Positions 1 through 15,000 of a stretch of DNA of 64,000 bases are shown piece by piece (the stretch's first letter is position 1; each line of letters begins with the position of its first letter). A model generated the notes under the pieces. The model saw only the letters and a list, made by a program, of their open reading frames with translations. It ran no database searches and was not told the origin of the DNA. Origin of the DNA: Litoditis marina (Eukaryota > Nematoda > Chromadorea > Rhabditida > Rhabditidae). The translations under genes were made by a program, and so were the position numbers. Location of the stretch: assembly GCA_964036275.1 (NCBI GenBank), contig OZ038433.1, positions 10,531,009-10,595,008 on the forward strand. The letters run 5' to 3'.

Positions 1-2
1 AC

Positions 3-3000
3 ACCATCTCGCTGGCCATGCTCAAGTGCCGATCTCAGGTACATATAAGACCTGGCAAACTAAAAGATTTCGGAAAAGGCCATTTATTCTCCGCTTTTGG
101 TCTTTTTTGTCGAAGATTGAATTAGAGGGTGGTATCGCTCAGAGAAAAGGTGAAAATTGGACGAAAGCCTTAGAAATTTCGAGGTTTTCGAACTTTCGAC
201 TGAAAACGTTGATTGCGTCCCAAATGTATCAAAAAACAGCAAAAAGTGCGGAGGTTGAACTCACAAAGTCAGAACTGTTGCCCCGGCAAGATAGCCGACG
301 AACATGTGAGAACACAGGTGTTTATCGAAAAATGTTGCAGGGCAAAAATTTCGCACTCGATGAAATTGCCTTGGCAGAAAATGAAACTACAATAACGAGA
401 AAAACTCCAAAAACTAATTTTGCATCTCTAGAGTTCACTTAAACCCTTTTTATATTGCTACCTTTCTAAAAGAGACTGTTGCTCAAAAAGTGTGTCTTCT
501 AACCACGCTGATATTTATTTTTTTGTTTGTCTATCGTCTTTGAATGGTTTCTTTTACACAAATACTCCATTCGGTAGCGTATTTTCATTAAAACACCTAT
601 TATATATGAAACTAATTGTATTTGTGTCCACTTGTATTGAAAGGCCTGGCAACATTAGCTTTCACCCGGTCCAACACGTGAATCTCACGGTCGGATATGG
701 GGGAAGCTCGGCTGTCTGATTCTGTCTGCCATGCGCGAGTGGGCGGAGCCAATAGGCACATGCCACAATGAGAGAGTGTGCGAATGCGAGAGAGCGCCGA
801 CGCGAGACAGGTTCAATGCGCCATCGATTGATTTGACTCATTGGTTCATGACGCATACATGGCACACGGTTCAGCTTGCAAGATCTATTCAAATCATGAA
901 ATAAGAATTAAAACTTAAATAACACCTTTTTAAAAGAAAACCTAAACTTAATACTGAATGAAAGATTAAAATTAACAACTGTTCAAATCAACATTTTCAC
1001 AATGTAGACTTCAGATCGAAATAGAGTAAGTAGACCTGAGTAACTGCGAGATGCGTAGATGAAACAATTATGTAAACGGTGAAAATATATTAACTCAATA
1101 TACGATTATTATCATTCTCATATACGGGACAGTTCAGTCCGGTCGCGCCAAACTCGAACTTTTTGCCGTGGCAATTTCTCGGACAGTCGATCTTCTTGCA
1201 ATGGAAATTTTCCTGATTTCAAGTCTAGCCCGGGAATTTTCCCCTAGTGATTTCAAGGATTTTGGAATGAATCATTGCTCTAGCGACTGTACAAGAAATT
1301 ACAACCAACTAATTTATTCGAAAGTTACGTCAATTTTAGGTCAAATCAAAAAGTTTGCTGACTTCACCCTGGAAACTCGACAAAAATACCAAAAGCGGAG
1401 AATAAATGGCCTTTTCCGAAATCTTTTAGTTTGCCGGGTCCTATATGTACTCAAATTGGATTCACATGACTGAAACATTTAGAAATAATTCCAATTCACA
1501 GTCAATTGCAATGTCACGTAAAACATGTAAAACACAGCAGAACTCAGAAACGTGCAATAACAAAGTGTACGATTACTCATTAGAATAATAACTTTACGTA
1601 GATATTGAATGTACTTCTAGTATAACTGTTTTGGATTGTCTAAGTTGTTCAAACCTCTACGAAACTTAAATGAAAAAACATGTATACATAGGTAATACAA
1701 AATATGACTTGTTATAGTAGAAACAATATTCTTGGAGATGAACAAGACCTTCTGAAACTATTGAACACATAAATAGAGCTTTATTTTTCATATTGCTTCA
1801 GGATGACGGTCCCTACACCCTGAAATTGGAGAATGCATTCGGTACCACCCAGGCCGAAGTGAAACTTCTGGTAACATCTGATCAAGGATTAGATTTCAGA
1901 GCTATGCTCAAACACAGGTAAATAAAAAGAACAACTATGAAACTACAAATACAGAGCACATTTGAGAGTACTGATACAATATTCGTACTTAAAGAAGGAC
2001 GATTATGTGGACCACTCTCGTGTCAACGGTCCTTCAAACAGCAGTTCAAAGGACTGAACCGTTGCGATGGACCACATAATCGTCCTTCTTTAAGTTCATG
2101 AAAGATTCACTTTGAGCAAGACATAGAAGAATATATGTTAGAACTTGCTTAATCGAATTATTTTTTTGTAAAACTACATATTCATTCTGTTAGGTAGATT
2201 ATAATCAATAACGGTTATTCGATCAATTATGCATCATTGTTTATGTGTTTAAAGTTGATTATCACAAACTAAAATTATCTTCAGCGCTGGAAAGAAGAAG
2301 GGCGGCAGGTACAGTGACACTATGCATAATAATCGATACCCGCTAACCAAACCACGAACCAACGTGCACTAATTACAATGAAAATAGTAAAAGTGGGTGA
2401 ACAACACCTATATTTGAAAACGTGCTCTTTGGTTCACGTTTTAGTTCTCACTATGCATTTTGGAATGTGGACCTGATTGCAGATAAAAACGCGAATTTTA
2501 CTAGTGAATTCTCACTGCTTAGCTACAAGCTTTCTCAGTTTAATTTGTCATATCCCCACTAATATATCCGGAGCATCTGTATAGTGAAAAACAATTGATC
2601 ACGGACCACGAAATAAAATATGCAGTTTCTCCCGGAGCTAACATGTCAACAATAACCGCTTCTCTCAAAATGAACAATTGTTTCGAAGAAAATGTTTCCT
2701 CAGTTCCGCGAGACAACACTTTTTGCAGTTTCAACAAGAAGATTTATATGCAGTTTTCAATTCCTAATATTCTCAAAGTGTGCCATTTTCCTCAGTTCCC
2801 TCTACTCCCATGAATTGTGGCGAAGTCTCATGAAAAGATCACCTTGGAGCTGAACTGTTTGGTCGGCACCAGAAAAAAATCTGGCACTCTCTTTATAGTC
2901 TCATTGTGTAGTTGATCAGAACCCGAGCCAGGTGCTGACCGAGTGATCTGTTCATGAGACTTTGCTACGGTGCCACATTTCCGTGTACTGCTCTGATTCC

Positions 3001-6000
3001 GGTTTTGCAGAGATTCTGACGCCGGTCAGGCCGGTCTGAAGTCGGCCAAGGACGAGCCAAAGTCTGAGGCGGAACGGAGACAATCGCTGTTCCCCGGAAA
3101 GAGGGTCGAGAAGTGGGACGAACCACTTCCCGACAAGACTGTTCAGCAACAGGTATAGAATGGGGAAAATATTTGTTGAAAGAGAAGAAACAAGTATTTG
3201 TCGAGAAGAGAAATTATTTGTTAGCCTTGAGAAGAAAAATGATTTGTTAAAAGGAGAAAAAAAGAATAAAACGTATTCATAGAATGTGGATGATCTCATG
3301 TACATAATTGGAGAGTTGTATAGTGTAATATCGCGATTTAAAACGAAAATTTGATCTACTTGGCAGGTTGACAAGATATGTGAATGGAAGTGCACGTACT
3401 CGCGACCGAACGCCAAGATCAGATGGTACAAGGACCGCAAGGAAATCTTCTCTGGAGGTGAGAATAATCTGATATTGAAGGTTCAATCTCAGAATATTTT
3501 TTTTCGGATGAGACTATATGAAAACTGAAAGAGGTCATTTATTCGGACAACACTTTTAATTCAAAATGATACACATTAAAAGAATGTACGTTCTTCAATT
3601 CTTCAAATGTACGTTCTTTCGTTCTTCGAACAAACAAGAATCTTGGTATAAATTGTTTGTTTGGCACAGCTTAAAAACTTGATGAACAGAACCAAACTTT
3701 CGTGTATGAGAAATTTCTCATGTTCGTCTAAGTCGCAACACCTAACACGCTATTGTTGGTAATTTCAGGTCTAAAGTACAAGATTGTGATCGAGAAGTCC
3801 GTTTGTACTTTGATCATCAACAATCCCGAGGTTGACGATTCCGGAAAATACACGTGTGAAGCCAACGGAGTACCCACACACGCACATCTCCTTGTCCTAG
3901 GTATGTCAACAAAATGTTTATATAAAATTGAAACAATATCGAAAAAACTGTAATTCAAAAAATTACAAATAAGTGGCATATGAATTCCCTTGAAAAGAGT
4001 GTTGAGTTCCTAACTTACCTACGTAGGAGGAACGAGAGAAACAAAATATAGGACACCAAGTCCTAAATGATAGAGAAGTGTTAAAAGATCTAGGAGCGAA
4101 GTACATAACTTTTATAACAATTTTTTCACATTTTTTCAACCAATTCCATATACAAAAATCTATTCCAGAGCCACCGATGAAATACAGTTTCCTGAACCCT
4201 CTCCCGAACACGCAGGAGATCTACCGTACCAAACAGGCGGTTCTCACGTGCAAGGTGAACAGCGCCCGAGCACCCGTGGTCTGGTACAGAAAGGACAAGG
4301 CTATCGACGAGTCAGTCCTTATTTATCGGCCTTGGAACAATAGTAGAGGTTTTATCTACGAATAATCATTACACACTAACATAATACATAGCCAGAATTC
4401 AGTTTGAGCAACAACATTTACTTCAAATTGAACATCCAATATCCATGTGCTGATGGCTGTAGTGAACGATCAACATTTCAACGTTAAGTAAATCTCCTAA
4501 ATATAAATTCGTCTTTCAATTATGTTTTCTCATTTTCTTTTAGAAACGTACTTAATGACCTGAACATTTTCATTCCGTGCCTACTCACGCTTCATTTGCT
4601 CCTTGTAATCCAAGTTGTAAACGCTTCATTCGTTACTTATAAAATAACTTGTAAAACTGTGCTTTTCAGGAACGATCCCCGCTACATCGTGGAAAAGGAC
4701 GCTGTGGGTAGATGTACGCTGACGATCAAGGAGGTCGAAGAAGATGATCATGCCGAATGGACGGCCCGAATCACGGCTGACGTATTCAGCAAGGTTCAGG
4801 TTTACGTGGAAGGTGAGTCGAAAATGAGATAAAAACTGGTTAAAGGAGGGCAGAATGAAAAGCTAGTTTAGGTACCCCGGGGTATTTAAACGGTGCGCGC
4901 GCCAAAACAGGCTGAAACATATGAACCGTATGCAGATCATGTTCGTTAGTTTGGATTAAAACTTGTATATATCGGTTTTTCTTAAGCAGCTATTTCATAT
5001 CAACCTTCCTTTCTGTTCCCCTTTAAGTGGGAGGTACGTTGAAAAGACAACGTTTCAGAGAAAAGTTGGCAAATGGTATAACTCAAAGCACTCTATAGGT
5101 TTTGCTCCATAAGACTTTCGCGAAATATATTACGTTTCTTCGCGAAACGTTGTTTTTATGCAAAATGTCCTGATACGTACGGGATTTCCTCCGTTCTTCT
5201 TAGGAAACTTCCATACGAGAATGTTGGGGCATATTCAACTGTAATCTTATAAAGTTATTTTTCCTTCTGCTGTGTGAATTCGTATTTTGGAAACCATTTG
5301 AAGAAAACATGTTACAATCAATAATTATAGTGAGTGCCAAATTTATAAATTTCTGTCTTTTGCCGGAATCGAACCCGCGAGCAAAAGTTTCGTAGCAGGG
5401 CGCTAACCACTGCGCTATTACAGTACATAACCAATAAGCTTTGGAATCGAAGGCATCTGTGCATACACAGCGGAAAGTGAGATATACAGTATAGTCACCT
5501 TCGAATTGTTACCATTTTCAGAGCCCCGTCACACATTCGTGGTGCCGATGAAGTCTCAGAAGTGCAACGAGAAGGACAAGGCGGTACTCGAATGCGACGT
5601 CAACGACAAGGACGCCGACGTCATCTGGTGGCACGACGGACACAAACTACACATCGACGGCACAAAGTAGGACAAACTCAGACAGAGCCTGAAAAAAAAA
5701 CGAAGGGGAAATAGGGGCGTGGCTAATCGAATTTTGACATGACACACAGTTTTGCTAAACATGACATGACTAGAATAGATTAGAATAGAATTTATTCGCG
5801 ATTCAGTTTACTTAACATTGACATTGAGTTCAAGATGACAGACAGTTAATCTTGAAAGAAAGATGACAATCAGATTTACTTTTTTTGGTAACCTAGTTTT
5901 TGGAACCCTTTTTCAGGTTACCTCACAGGTAACCGGTAGGTAACCTTAGACGAAATTCCGGAAACCGTACGAACTAACGATGAAAACCACATGCTTCGTT

Positions 6001-9000
6001 AGAAAAACTAGGTAACCGGTTTTTCAGTTGAGGTCACCAACCGGTTACAACGTGGTAAACATCACATCATCTTTCATAATTGTCCCTCAAACCAAGGAAA
6101 TTGTTGCAGGTACAAGGAAGAGGTGAAGAACAGAAAGCGAAGACTGATCATTGAAGTCGTGAAGATCGAAGATCACGGAGAGTACAAATGTACCACAAAG
6201 GACGATAAGACCATGGCTCAGCTCATTGTTGAAGGTCAGTTGAACCTCTTGGAAACATTATAACTGGGGTTGTTAATAGAGTTCAAAATTTCATTTTCGC
6301 GGTATCGAGTTCGACTCGAAAAATTTCGAGTCGAAAGATAAATGGTAAAGGGTTGAAATACCGTCAAGTTCTTCCGAATCACAATTCAAACACACGTGAA
6401 AATATGTGCATTTCCCAGAACTAGCTCAAAAACCACCTTCAAGCGCCTAGCATTAAAACTTTTCAGCCCTGAACAAGTTCAACATCAAGCTGGTTGACAC
6501 CGAGGTGGTAGAAAGAGAAGACGTTACCCTGATGTGCACCACCAAGGACACGAGAACTCCAGGAATCTGGAGCAGAAACGGAACCAAGATCTCCAGTATG
6601 CCAGGTAGGCAATGTCTTCCAGAAATGTGATACATACTGAATTGAATAGTCACGTGAAATTAGAATTCTGATGAGGAATCGTGCACATTATCATTGCCCA
6701 TTGCACGTTTCTGAGTTCTTCTGCATTTAACATGTTTAACGTTTTTGTTAAGGATGCAGCCTGACTGACAGTCTTTAGCCACAGGATAATTCGAAAAATG
6801 TATAAAGTAAGACTCAGGCAGTCCACTGAATGAGCAAGTATTCTTCGAAAAGAGAGCAAAACCGAGGTCGCCCAATAAACTTAATAAAATGGAAACTCAG
6901 GTGGAAAGTTCGAGACTCAATCGAGAAACGGAACCCACACGATGAAGATCAGCAAGATCGAAATGAACGAGGCGGACGTTTACGAAATCGACCAGGTCAG
7001 AAAACCTTACTCCCAGTGTGGAAAGTCACATTCTCAATGGTAAACAAACTTTTTTTTTAAATATTTTGTTGAGCGTTCAATTTGTCTTCTATGACTTTTT
7101 CTCTACGTTCATGACTTGTCATGAAGACTTTCAGATTGTATTAGGAAATTATGAGCTCAATGAATTCATTGAGTACATAATTTATGATACACATTTATTA
7201 TTATTATTTTTATTATTATTATTATTATTCTATTATATTGTATTCAGGCCGGTCTGATCGGAACCTGTCGCGTCACGGTGTTGGAGGCGGAGAAACGCCC
7301 CATCCTCAACTGGAAACCCAAGAAGATCGAAGCCAAGGCCGGAGAGCCGTTGGTCATTAAGGTACGCGAGATAATTTATAATATATGGTGATTCGGGAGA
7401 TTTATCCAATTTCCTAGGAATTCAGCGACCAAGGGTGGCGCATTACTTATACACAGAAAAATATTCGCTCAGTGATTGAGGAAAATATAACAAACAGAAT
7501 GCACGGTTCACCAGTTTTCGAGAAAAGGTTATAGTTAAAAGTTATATCTCGAGGTCCAACCTAAGTTGACCATTGTTTACGGTTGTTACAATGCTAGCCT
7601 ACACGGTGAATGTCACTCTACCCCGCTGTTTGTAGTTTGATCCCGAGACAAAACTACAACGAAAACTTGTCAATTTCAAACCACCTATTCAGGTTCCATT
7701 CTCCATCAAGGGAACCAGACGAGGAGATCCGAAGCCGCAGATTCTGCGCAACGGAAAACCGATCGACGACAGCATGCGAGACCTCGTCGAAGTCGTCATT
7801 GTAGGAGATGTGGCTGAGATCAGATTCAAGGATCCTCAGGTAACAACAGGATCTGAAATAGTAACCTATCCTTATAGTTATCTGGGGTTAACAACTTGGA
7901 AAACCTTTACAACTAGAAGAACTTTCACAGAACAGCTTTTTTCCTTGTTTTAGAAAGGTAGTTTCATGTACTCCACCTCGTGGTACCCTCATGTATTTCA
8001 GCTAGCCGACGCCGGCAAGTGGGCTCTGGAGCTGTCCAACTCTGGTGGTACAGCCCTCGCTCCGTTCGAACTCTTCGTCAAAGACAAACCGAAGGCGCCC
8101 AAGGGACCGCTCGAGACAAAGAACGTGACCGCTGACAGTGAGTTGGAAGAGTTTCTCCTGCGAGTTCGTAAGAGTGTAGTTATCTCTCGATAATTGACAC
8201 TGTCAGTGGAAAGATCCGAGTTCTCTGGTGTTGGAAGGTACGCCAAAATGAGCAGACATTTCGTTTACATTTCAGAGAATCTTCACATAAGGAATAAAAC
8301 TCTCTAGTCTGTCAACTTCTATACCAACACATCCCGAATGAAAACAGCACCAAGGCTCACTCATCGCAAATGTACTAAAATGTGAAAGTACCAGTACTCA
8401 ACACGGATACCGCATAGCGTGCAGAGACAGAATAATTTGAAATTGATCATGAACCAGCACTGTGGAACACAGCGATGTGCCTGTTTAAACTTGAAACTTA
8501 AATTGTGTCATTCAGGCGCCGAGCTCGCCTGGGGTACGCCCGACAGTGACGAGGGCGCCCCGGTCAAGGCATACATCATTGAGGTGCAGGAGGGAAGATC
8601 TGGCAACTGGAAGAAGATCGCAGAGACCAAGGGCACCGAATTCAAAGTACGTTCCGAGAACTCAGAATAAGTCTTCTCCACCCCTTATAGACTTCCCGAC
8701 CTTCATTTTTTGAACATTTGTTTTTCATAAGCTATAATGGTTCGAATGGGCCACAAACATGTACACTTTTCGTGTTCACGATAAAACACTGGATAGAAAA
8801 AACTCTATAACAACAATGGGAGTGATACATTTCAATGTTTTTTAGGTCAAAGACTTGAAAGAGCACGGCGAATACAAATTCCGAGTGAAGGCGGTCAACG
8901 ATGTTGGAACCTCGGACCCCCTCACCGGCGAGACGGTTCTCGCAAAGAACCCCTTCAGTACGTGAAAGCTACTTCGTTACAAACCATAACAGCAATTGCC

Positions 9001-12000
9001 TTAACCCTAACGAATTCGGTTAACTTTGTTATTTTGAATCACGTATAACCAGTTTTGCTCCGATTGTATTTAAACGAGCTCGGTTAAATTTTTCATTTTA
9101 GATATTGCATAACCAATATTGCTTAGATTGTATTGCTCATTTGTATAATGCCTTTGATGAGTTCTTGTCCATTCCGCGTAATAATGCTCATATTAATGGC
9201 TAGTAATCGTTGACTAACGTTGGTCCCGCAGAGTTTAGAGCATGATTTGGTTCAGAGGCTCCCGGAAAACCAAAACACATGGAGTACGGAGATATGGACA
9301 AGGACCATCTGACGCTGCACTGGGAACCTCCTGAGGACGACGGAAACTCGCCGATTCTGGAGTATCTGGTCGAACGACGAGAGAAGAGCGAGAAGGACTG
9401 GCATCGTGTGGGCACCACGCCCGCAGATGGGCTGGGAGTCCACGAGCTGGTAGATCACAAGGTCGTCGAGGGCAAGGAGTACTTCTACCGAGTCAAGGCG
9501 GTCAACAAGGCCGGACCCGGAGATCCATGTGATCACGGGAAACCAATAAAGATCAAGGCTAAGAAAGGTTGGCTTTCTAACAAGTAACTAAACAATGCTT
9601 AGCTTCAGGCTTTAAAAATTACAATCAGTGTTTTGTTTGTCCTCACATTACAAATAGTGAAAGGCTTCAACATCTAACCGCTTACCTGAGTTGGTCAGTA
9701 ATTTTCGTTCAATTAACGACATATATTTTTTGCGCTTAGTTTTTTGAGAACTTTGCGCAACTTGCGTTCAAAGTTGTGCATCAGATTTCGGCGGATTTTC
9801 AATTAAGCGCCAAGAATCGACAACTTACATTCAGAGCCACAAGAGAATCGCGTTGATGTCCATAATTCTAAATTTAATTGTTGAAACCATTTGTGTTTAG
9901 CTGCGCCAGCCTTCACCGCTGGTGGCATAAAAGACCTGCGTCTGAAAGTGGGTGAGACCATCAAATACGAGGTGCCCATATCCGGAGAACCACTGCCCGA
10001 GGTCACCTGGGTGGTAGATGGAAAGACGTTGAAACCCGTCGGACGCATAAAGTGCACGACCGAGAGAGGAAAACACGTGTTCAAGGTGAGTGGTGTTAAA
10101 CCTGAAGCAACGGTGTCGAAAGTGACTGCCTAAACCCAATTGAAATTATGAAAACAATCGGGTCAGCTTGAAATCAACTTAAACTTTGTAGGCTGATTCA
10201 CATGCCATGTGTTCATCAGATAGTTTACAGCTTTTCCATTTTTTCTTTTTGTGGATAACATTATTATTTTGCTCCTACTCAGATGGAAAACGCAGTTCGC
10301 GCCGATTCCGGACACTTCACGATCACCCTGAAGAACACCTCCGGAAGTGTCGACAGTACCGCCAAGGTCACAGTCGTGGGCCGACCTACCCCGCCGAAAG
10401 GTCCCCTCGATGTCGACGAAGTGTGCGCAGATGGCGCGTCACTCTCCTGGAGCCCACCTGAGGTAACAAACGGAAACATTTAGAAAATTACTGTATTCAT
10501 TCACTACCTACAGAGCTATATGAAATCTAAACCAGATTGTCCTCTTTGAATCCTGAATTTGGAAAGTAGTGTAAATTCAATTGTGTCTATTCAGGACGAT
10601 GGTGGAGACCCGCTGACCGGATACGTAATCGAGGCCCAAGACATGGACAACAAAGGTAAATTCGTCGAAGTTGGAAAGGTCGATGGAAACACAACGGCAA
10701 TGAAGGTCAAAGGACTGCGCAACAAAGGAAACTACAAATTCCGGTGAGTTGAGTGGCACAAAAAGCTCCGAAGAACATGTGATAGATATATAATCACTTG
10801 TCAAAACAGTAGTACGTTTCACGTCTAGGCCATGCATGAGAGTAATAATACATATAAATATGAGAAAAAACGCTGGAGAAACAACTATGAGTATTTCTTT
10901 TCAGAGTGAAAGCAGTGAACAACGAAGGCGAGTCAGAGCCGCTGTCTGCCGACCAATACACCACCATCAAGGATCCTTGGGATGAACCAGGAAAGCCCGG
11001 TAGACCAATGGTCACTGACTACGACAGCGACCGCATCGACCTCGCCTGGGACCCGCCTCTCAAGGATGGCGGGGCACCCATCGAGGAGTACATCGTTGAA
11101 GTTCGTGACCCGGACACCAAGGAATGGAAGGAGATCATGCGATCACCTAGTACGTTACCATACACCCTCTAACAAATAAATCACTTATAATTGCGAGACT
11201 TTAGCTCGTCATGAAATAGCTTAACGTAATGCATAGGCGCGAAATTTTTCAGTTCACAACCACCTCCAAGTGTGAACACATCGTGAAACATAAATTGAAG
11301 TGGTTGTTATAAACTTTTATCGGAAATTTTAATGTATCCAAAGCTTCTACCACCTATTTTCAGCCACTGACGCCTCGGTCAAGGGTCTGAAGGAGGGCAA
11401 GGAATACCAATTCCGTGTGAAGGCTGTCAACAAGGGTGGCGCAGGAAAACCATCCGAAGCATCAGAGAAACAACTCGCTAAGCCCAAGTTTGGTAAGCAT
11501 TTCATCCCACAAATTTGGAACAATATTGGAAAAGATACGGAATATTCCCCATCCGTTCTAGCACTAAAACACAATATATTTAAAAAAAGATATTGGCACA
11601 AGTTTCACTTCTTGAATCCAAAGTTCACAGACAATCAGCGATTAATTTCAGTACCGGCGTGGTTGAAACACGATGGCCTCAAGAGTATGACCGTGAAAGC
11701 TGGTCAAACCGCTCGCTGGGATGTGAAGATTGGTGGTGAACCCGCCCCGGAAGTCAAATGGACCAAGGGAGACAAACCATTGGACCAGTCACACGCACTG
11801 TCCATCGACACCAAGAAGAACGAAAACACCATCCTTTGTATCACGTCGGCTGTGAGAGCTGATTGTGGAGAATACAGGTATGAAAAATTATAGGTGAAGA
11901 CTCTCGCTGGTAGAAAATGATGCTGCCTACTATAACAGTGATTTTTGAATGAACCTTTAACGATCAGTTAAATTGCCTCGAATCATCATATGTCTACCAG

Positions 12001-15000
12001 TAACTGAGACTAATTCGAAACAAAAAGAACGGGATCGAATAGACGACAGTCATGAATGAATGTTCGATTTTTTAAACAACGATATAATTAACTTAATTAT
12101 GGAACCTTCCAGATTGGCTGTCAAAAACTCGCATGGCCAAGATAGCGAAGCAGCAAACTTGACAGTTCTTGACAAACCGACGAGACCCAATGGTCCATTG
12201 GAAGTCAGCGATGTGTTCGAAGACAACCTGAATCTGTCATGGAAAGCACCCGGTGAGTAACTGTAGAACGAACAAATTTCAGGAGTACTATTCATTCTTC
12301 ATACAGAAACCTAAACTATTTTCAAGGTTAGGCAAAAGTAAAAGATAGAAATGATTCTCTGATCGACAACGACAAATCCGACGAAATCCAAAACCACAGT
12401 AAAGAAAAGTATTCATTTCAAATTCAGATGACGACGGTGGCGAGCCAATCGAGTACTATGAGGTCGAGAAGCTCGACCCAACCTCCGGAAGATGGGTTCC
12501 ATGTGCAAAGGTGAGACTATGTCACGAAAATGTAATCAGGAATTTTATTTTTGAAACACTCAATACGAAATAAAACATTTCTTTACAGGTGAAAGACACG
12601 AAGGCTCATATCGACGGTCTGAAGAAGGGTCAATCTTATCAGTTCCGAGTGAAAGCTGTGAACAAGGAGGGAGCTTCAGATGCTCTGTCCACGGATAAGG
12701 ATGTGAAAGCCAAGAACCCATACGGTAAGCTGTACTGAGAGTAAATGTAAAGATAAGCGAACTCTGACACAAAAACTCTCAACGTGTAATTTTTCATACA
12801 TACTGTTCAACACTTCAGATGAGCCTGGCAAGCCAAGTGGTCTCGAAGTTACCGACTGGGATGCCGACAGAGTTGCCCTCGAATGGGAGAAGCCCACCTC
12901 AGATGGCGGAGCTCCAATCACCCAGTACGTCATCGAGAAGAAGGGAAAACACGGAAGAGAATGGCAAGAGTGCGGAAAGGTGTCCGGCGATCAGACCAGC
13001 GCGGAAATCCTCGGACTCAAAGAGGGAGAAGAATATCAGTTCAGAGTGAAGGCCGTCAACAAGGCTGGACCTGGAGAAGCATCTGATCCTAGCCGAAAGG
13101 TCGTGGCAAAACCAAGAAACCGTGAGTTTTGGAAATATTATATCTCACATACTAGTTTAAGGTATCCAACAAAATTGCTGGCTAATTCCCTCAATCACCC
13201 TTGAAATTATACACGGTTGCTTTCAGTGAAACCTTGGATAGACAAGGAAGCCATGAAGACTGTCACCATCAAGGTTGGGCAGGATGTGGAGTTCGATGTT
13301 GCTGTCAAAGGAGAACCTCCTCCGACCAAAACCTGGATATTCAATGAGAAGCCCGTCGAGGATGGCAAAATCAAGGTATTGTTGAGTAGTGAAAGCAAAC
13401 GCAAAAACAGAAAACCATAATTTAACAAACGGCATATTCCCACACGATGCCATCGATTTTGCGTATGATGCATGATATCAAATACACGCTAAAAAATTTC
13501 ACATGGAAACAATGTAATATTGCGAACTTTTTCAGATTACCATCGAAGATTACCGCACCAAGTTTTCACTACGAGCTGGACAGCGTTGTCATGCCGGCAA
13601 ATACACTCTGACCGCAAGTAACGCCAGTGGAACCGACAAGCACTCCGTTGAAATTATTGTTCTTGGTCGACCAAGTAATCCCCAGGGTCCTCTTGAAGTT
13701 TCCAACGTTTTTGAAGACAGAGCTGATCTCCAATGGAAGGTGGGATATTTCGTAACATTTAAAATTGTTGATTTTGCCAAACTAATTATTTCCTTTCTAA
13801 GAACGAATTTTGAAAAGCAAAACTGATTGCTTGAGTGGCGCTAATTGTCCTTGCTTCAGGTACCTGAAGACGATGGAGGTATGCCGATTGATCACTACGA
13901 GATTGAGAAGCAGGATCTCGCTACCGGAAGATGGGTACCCTGTGGTCGCGCTGACACCACCAAAGCCACTGTGAACAATTTGCAGCCAGGACATGAGTAC
14001 AAGTTCCGTGTTCGAGCCGTAAACAAGGAGGGAGAATCCGATCCTCTCACTGCGGAGACTGCTATTGTGGCCAAAAATCCTTATGAAGTTCCCGGAAAGG
14101 TTGAAAAGCCTGAACTGGTGGACTGGGACAAAGATCACGTTGACCTCGCCTGGAAACCACCAGTAGATGATGGTGGTGCAGCTGTTGAAGAATACATAAT
14201 CGAGAAGAAGGATAAGAATGGAAGATGGGAAGAGGTACGCTCTCAACATATCTAGGGCACGAGTACACAGTTTGATTGAAAATAATGACACACGAAATCC
14301 CATTTTATTATTTGCCGATTACAAACGTTCGATTACATGTTCTGGGATGATTAAATCTGACAATCGACATGCAAAACAATACCAGTTATACACTTTTACA
14401 GGCCGCTGTTGTGCCAGCAGGTCAGACTACTGCTACCGTTGACAACTTGAAAGAGGGTGAAGAATACCAGTTCCGCATCATCGCCAAAAACAAGGCTGGT
14501 CCAGGAGAGGCCTCCGATCCCAGTGACCGGGTGATAGCCAAACCAAGACATCGTGAGTATACTTTAAAGACCAGAACAAAGACTGTTACATTGTTTTTGT
14601 ATTAGGAACTAAGTTCAGTAAATTCAGCCATGGATAAATTTTAAATCAGTATAAATTATAGGCTACTATTTTCAGTTGCCCCCCACATTCACCGCGAAGA
14701 CCTGGAGGATATGGTGGTCAAGGTCGGTACGCAGATCAAGTTCATCGTTCATATCGATGGAGAGCCGGCGCCAGATGTCAACTGGACCTTCAACGGAAAA
14801 GGAATCGGACAAACCAAGGCCGTCATTGAAGATGTCGAATACATCAGCAAGTTCCTTCTCGCTAAAACGAGCAGAAAACAGAGTGGAAAATACACCATCA
14901 CGGCCACCAATACCAGCGGAACAGACTCGGTCACTATTGAGATCAAGGTGAAGAGCAAACCAACCAAACCGAGAGGTCCACTGGAAGTGACAGACGTATT

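Larger units (their letters stand above)
3..8137 (+). other. unc-22: unc-22 N-proximal block: end of one Ig, basic linker, five Ig domains
   Basis: Exons: 3-38 (starts before the window), 1802-1917, 2285-2308, 3011-3152, 3367-3457, 3769-3900, 4169-4310, 4670-4812, 5522-5666, 6110-6234, 6467-6604, 6901-6995, 7248-7361, 7693-7839, 8002-8137. The first two exons give the end of an Ig fold ([14 protein letters not shown]). A low-complexity charged linker follows (KKKGG, then [20 protein letters not shown]). Five Ig domains come next, with conserved W and YxC-type cores ([76 protein letters not shown]). The block ends in [10 protein letters not shown], the usual hinge into the first FnIII domain. 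Introns here are 92 to 1,763 bp. Confidence 0.93.

Noticed and set aside
42..1447. Transposase gene in the first-intron element
   Set aside because: The frames of 138 and 101 codons arise partly from the terminal repeats. No catalytic motif or family resemblance is visible.
5352..5424. Functional tRNA gene
   Set aside because: Pol III boxes are good, but acceptor and anticodon stems do not pair, so I list it as tRNA-derived only.
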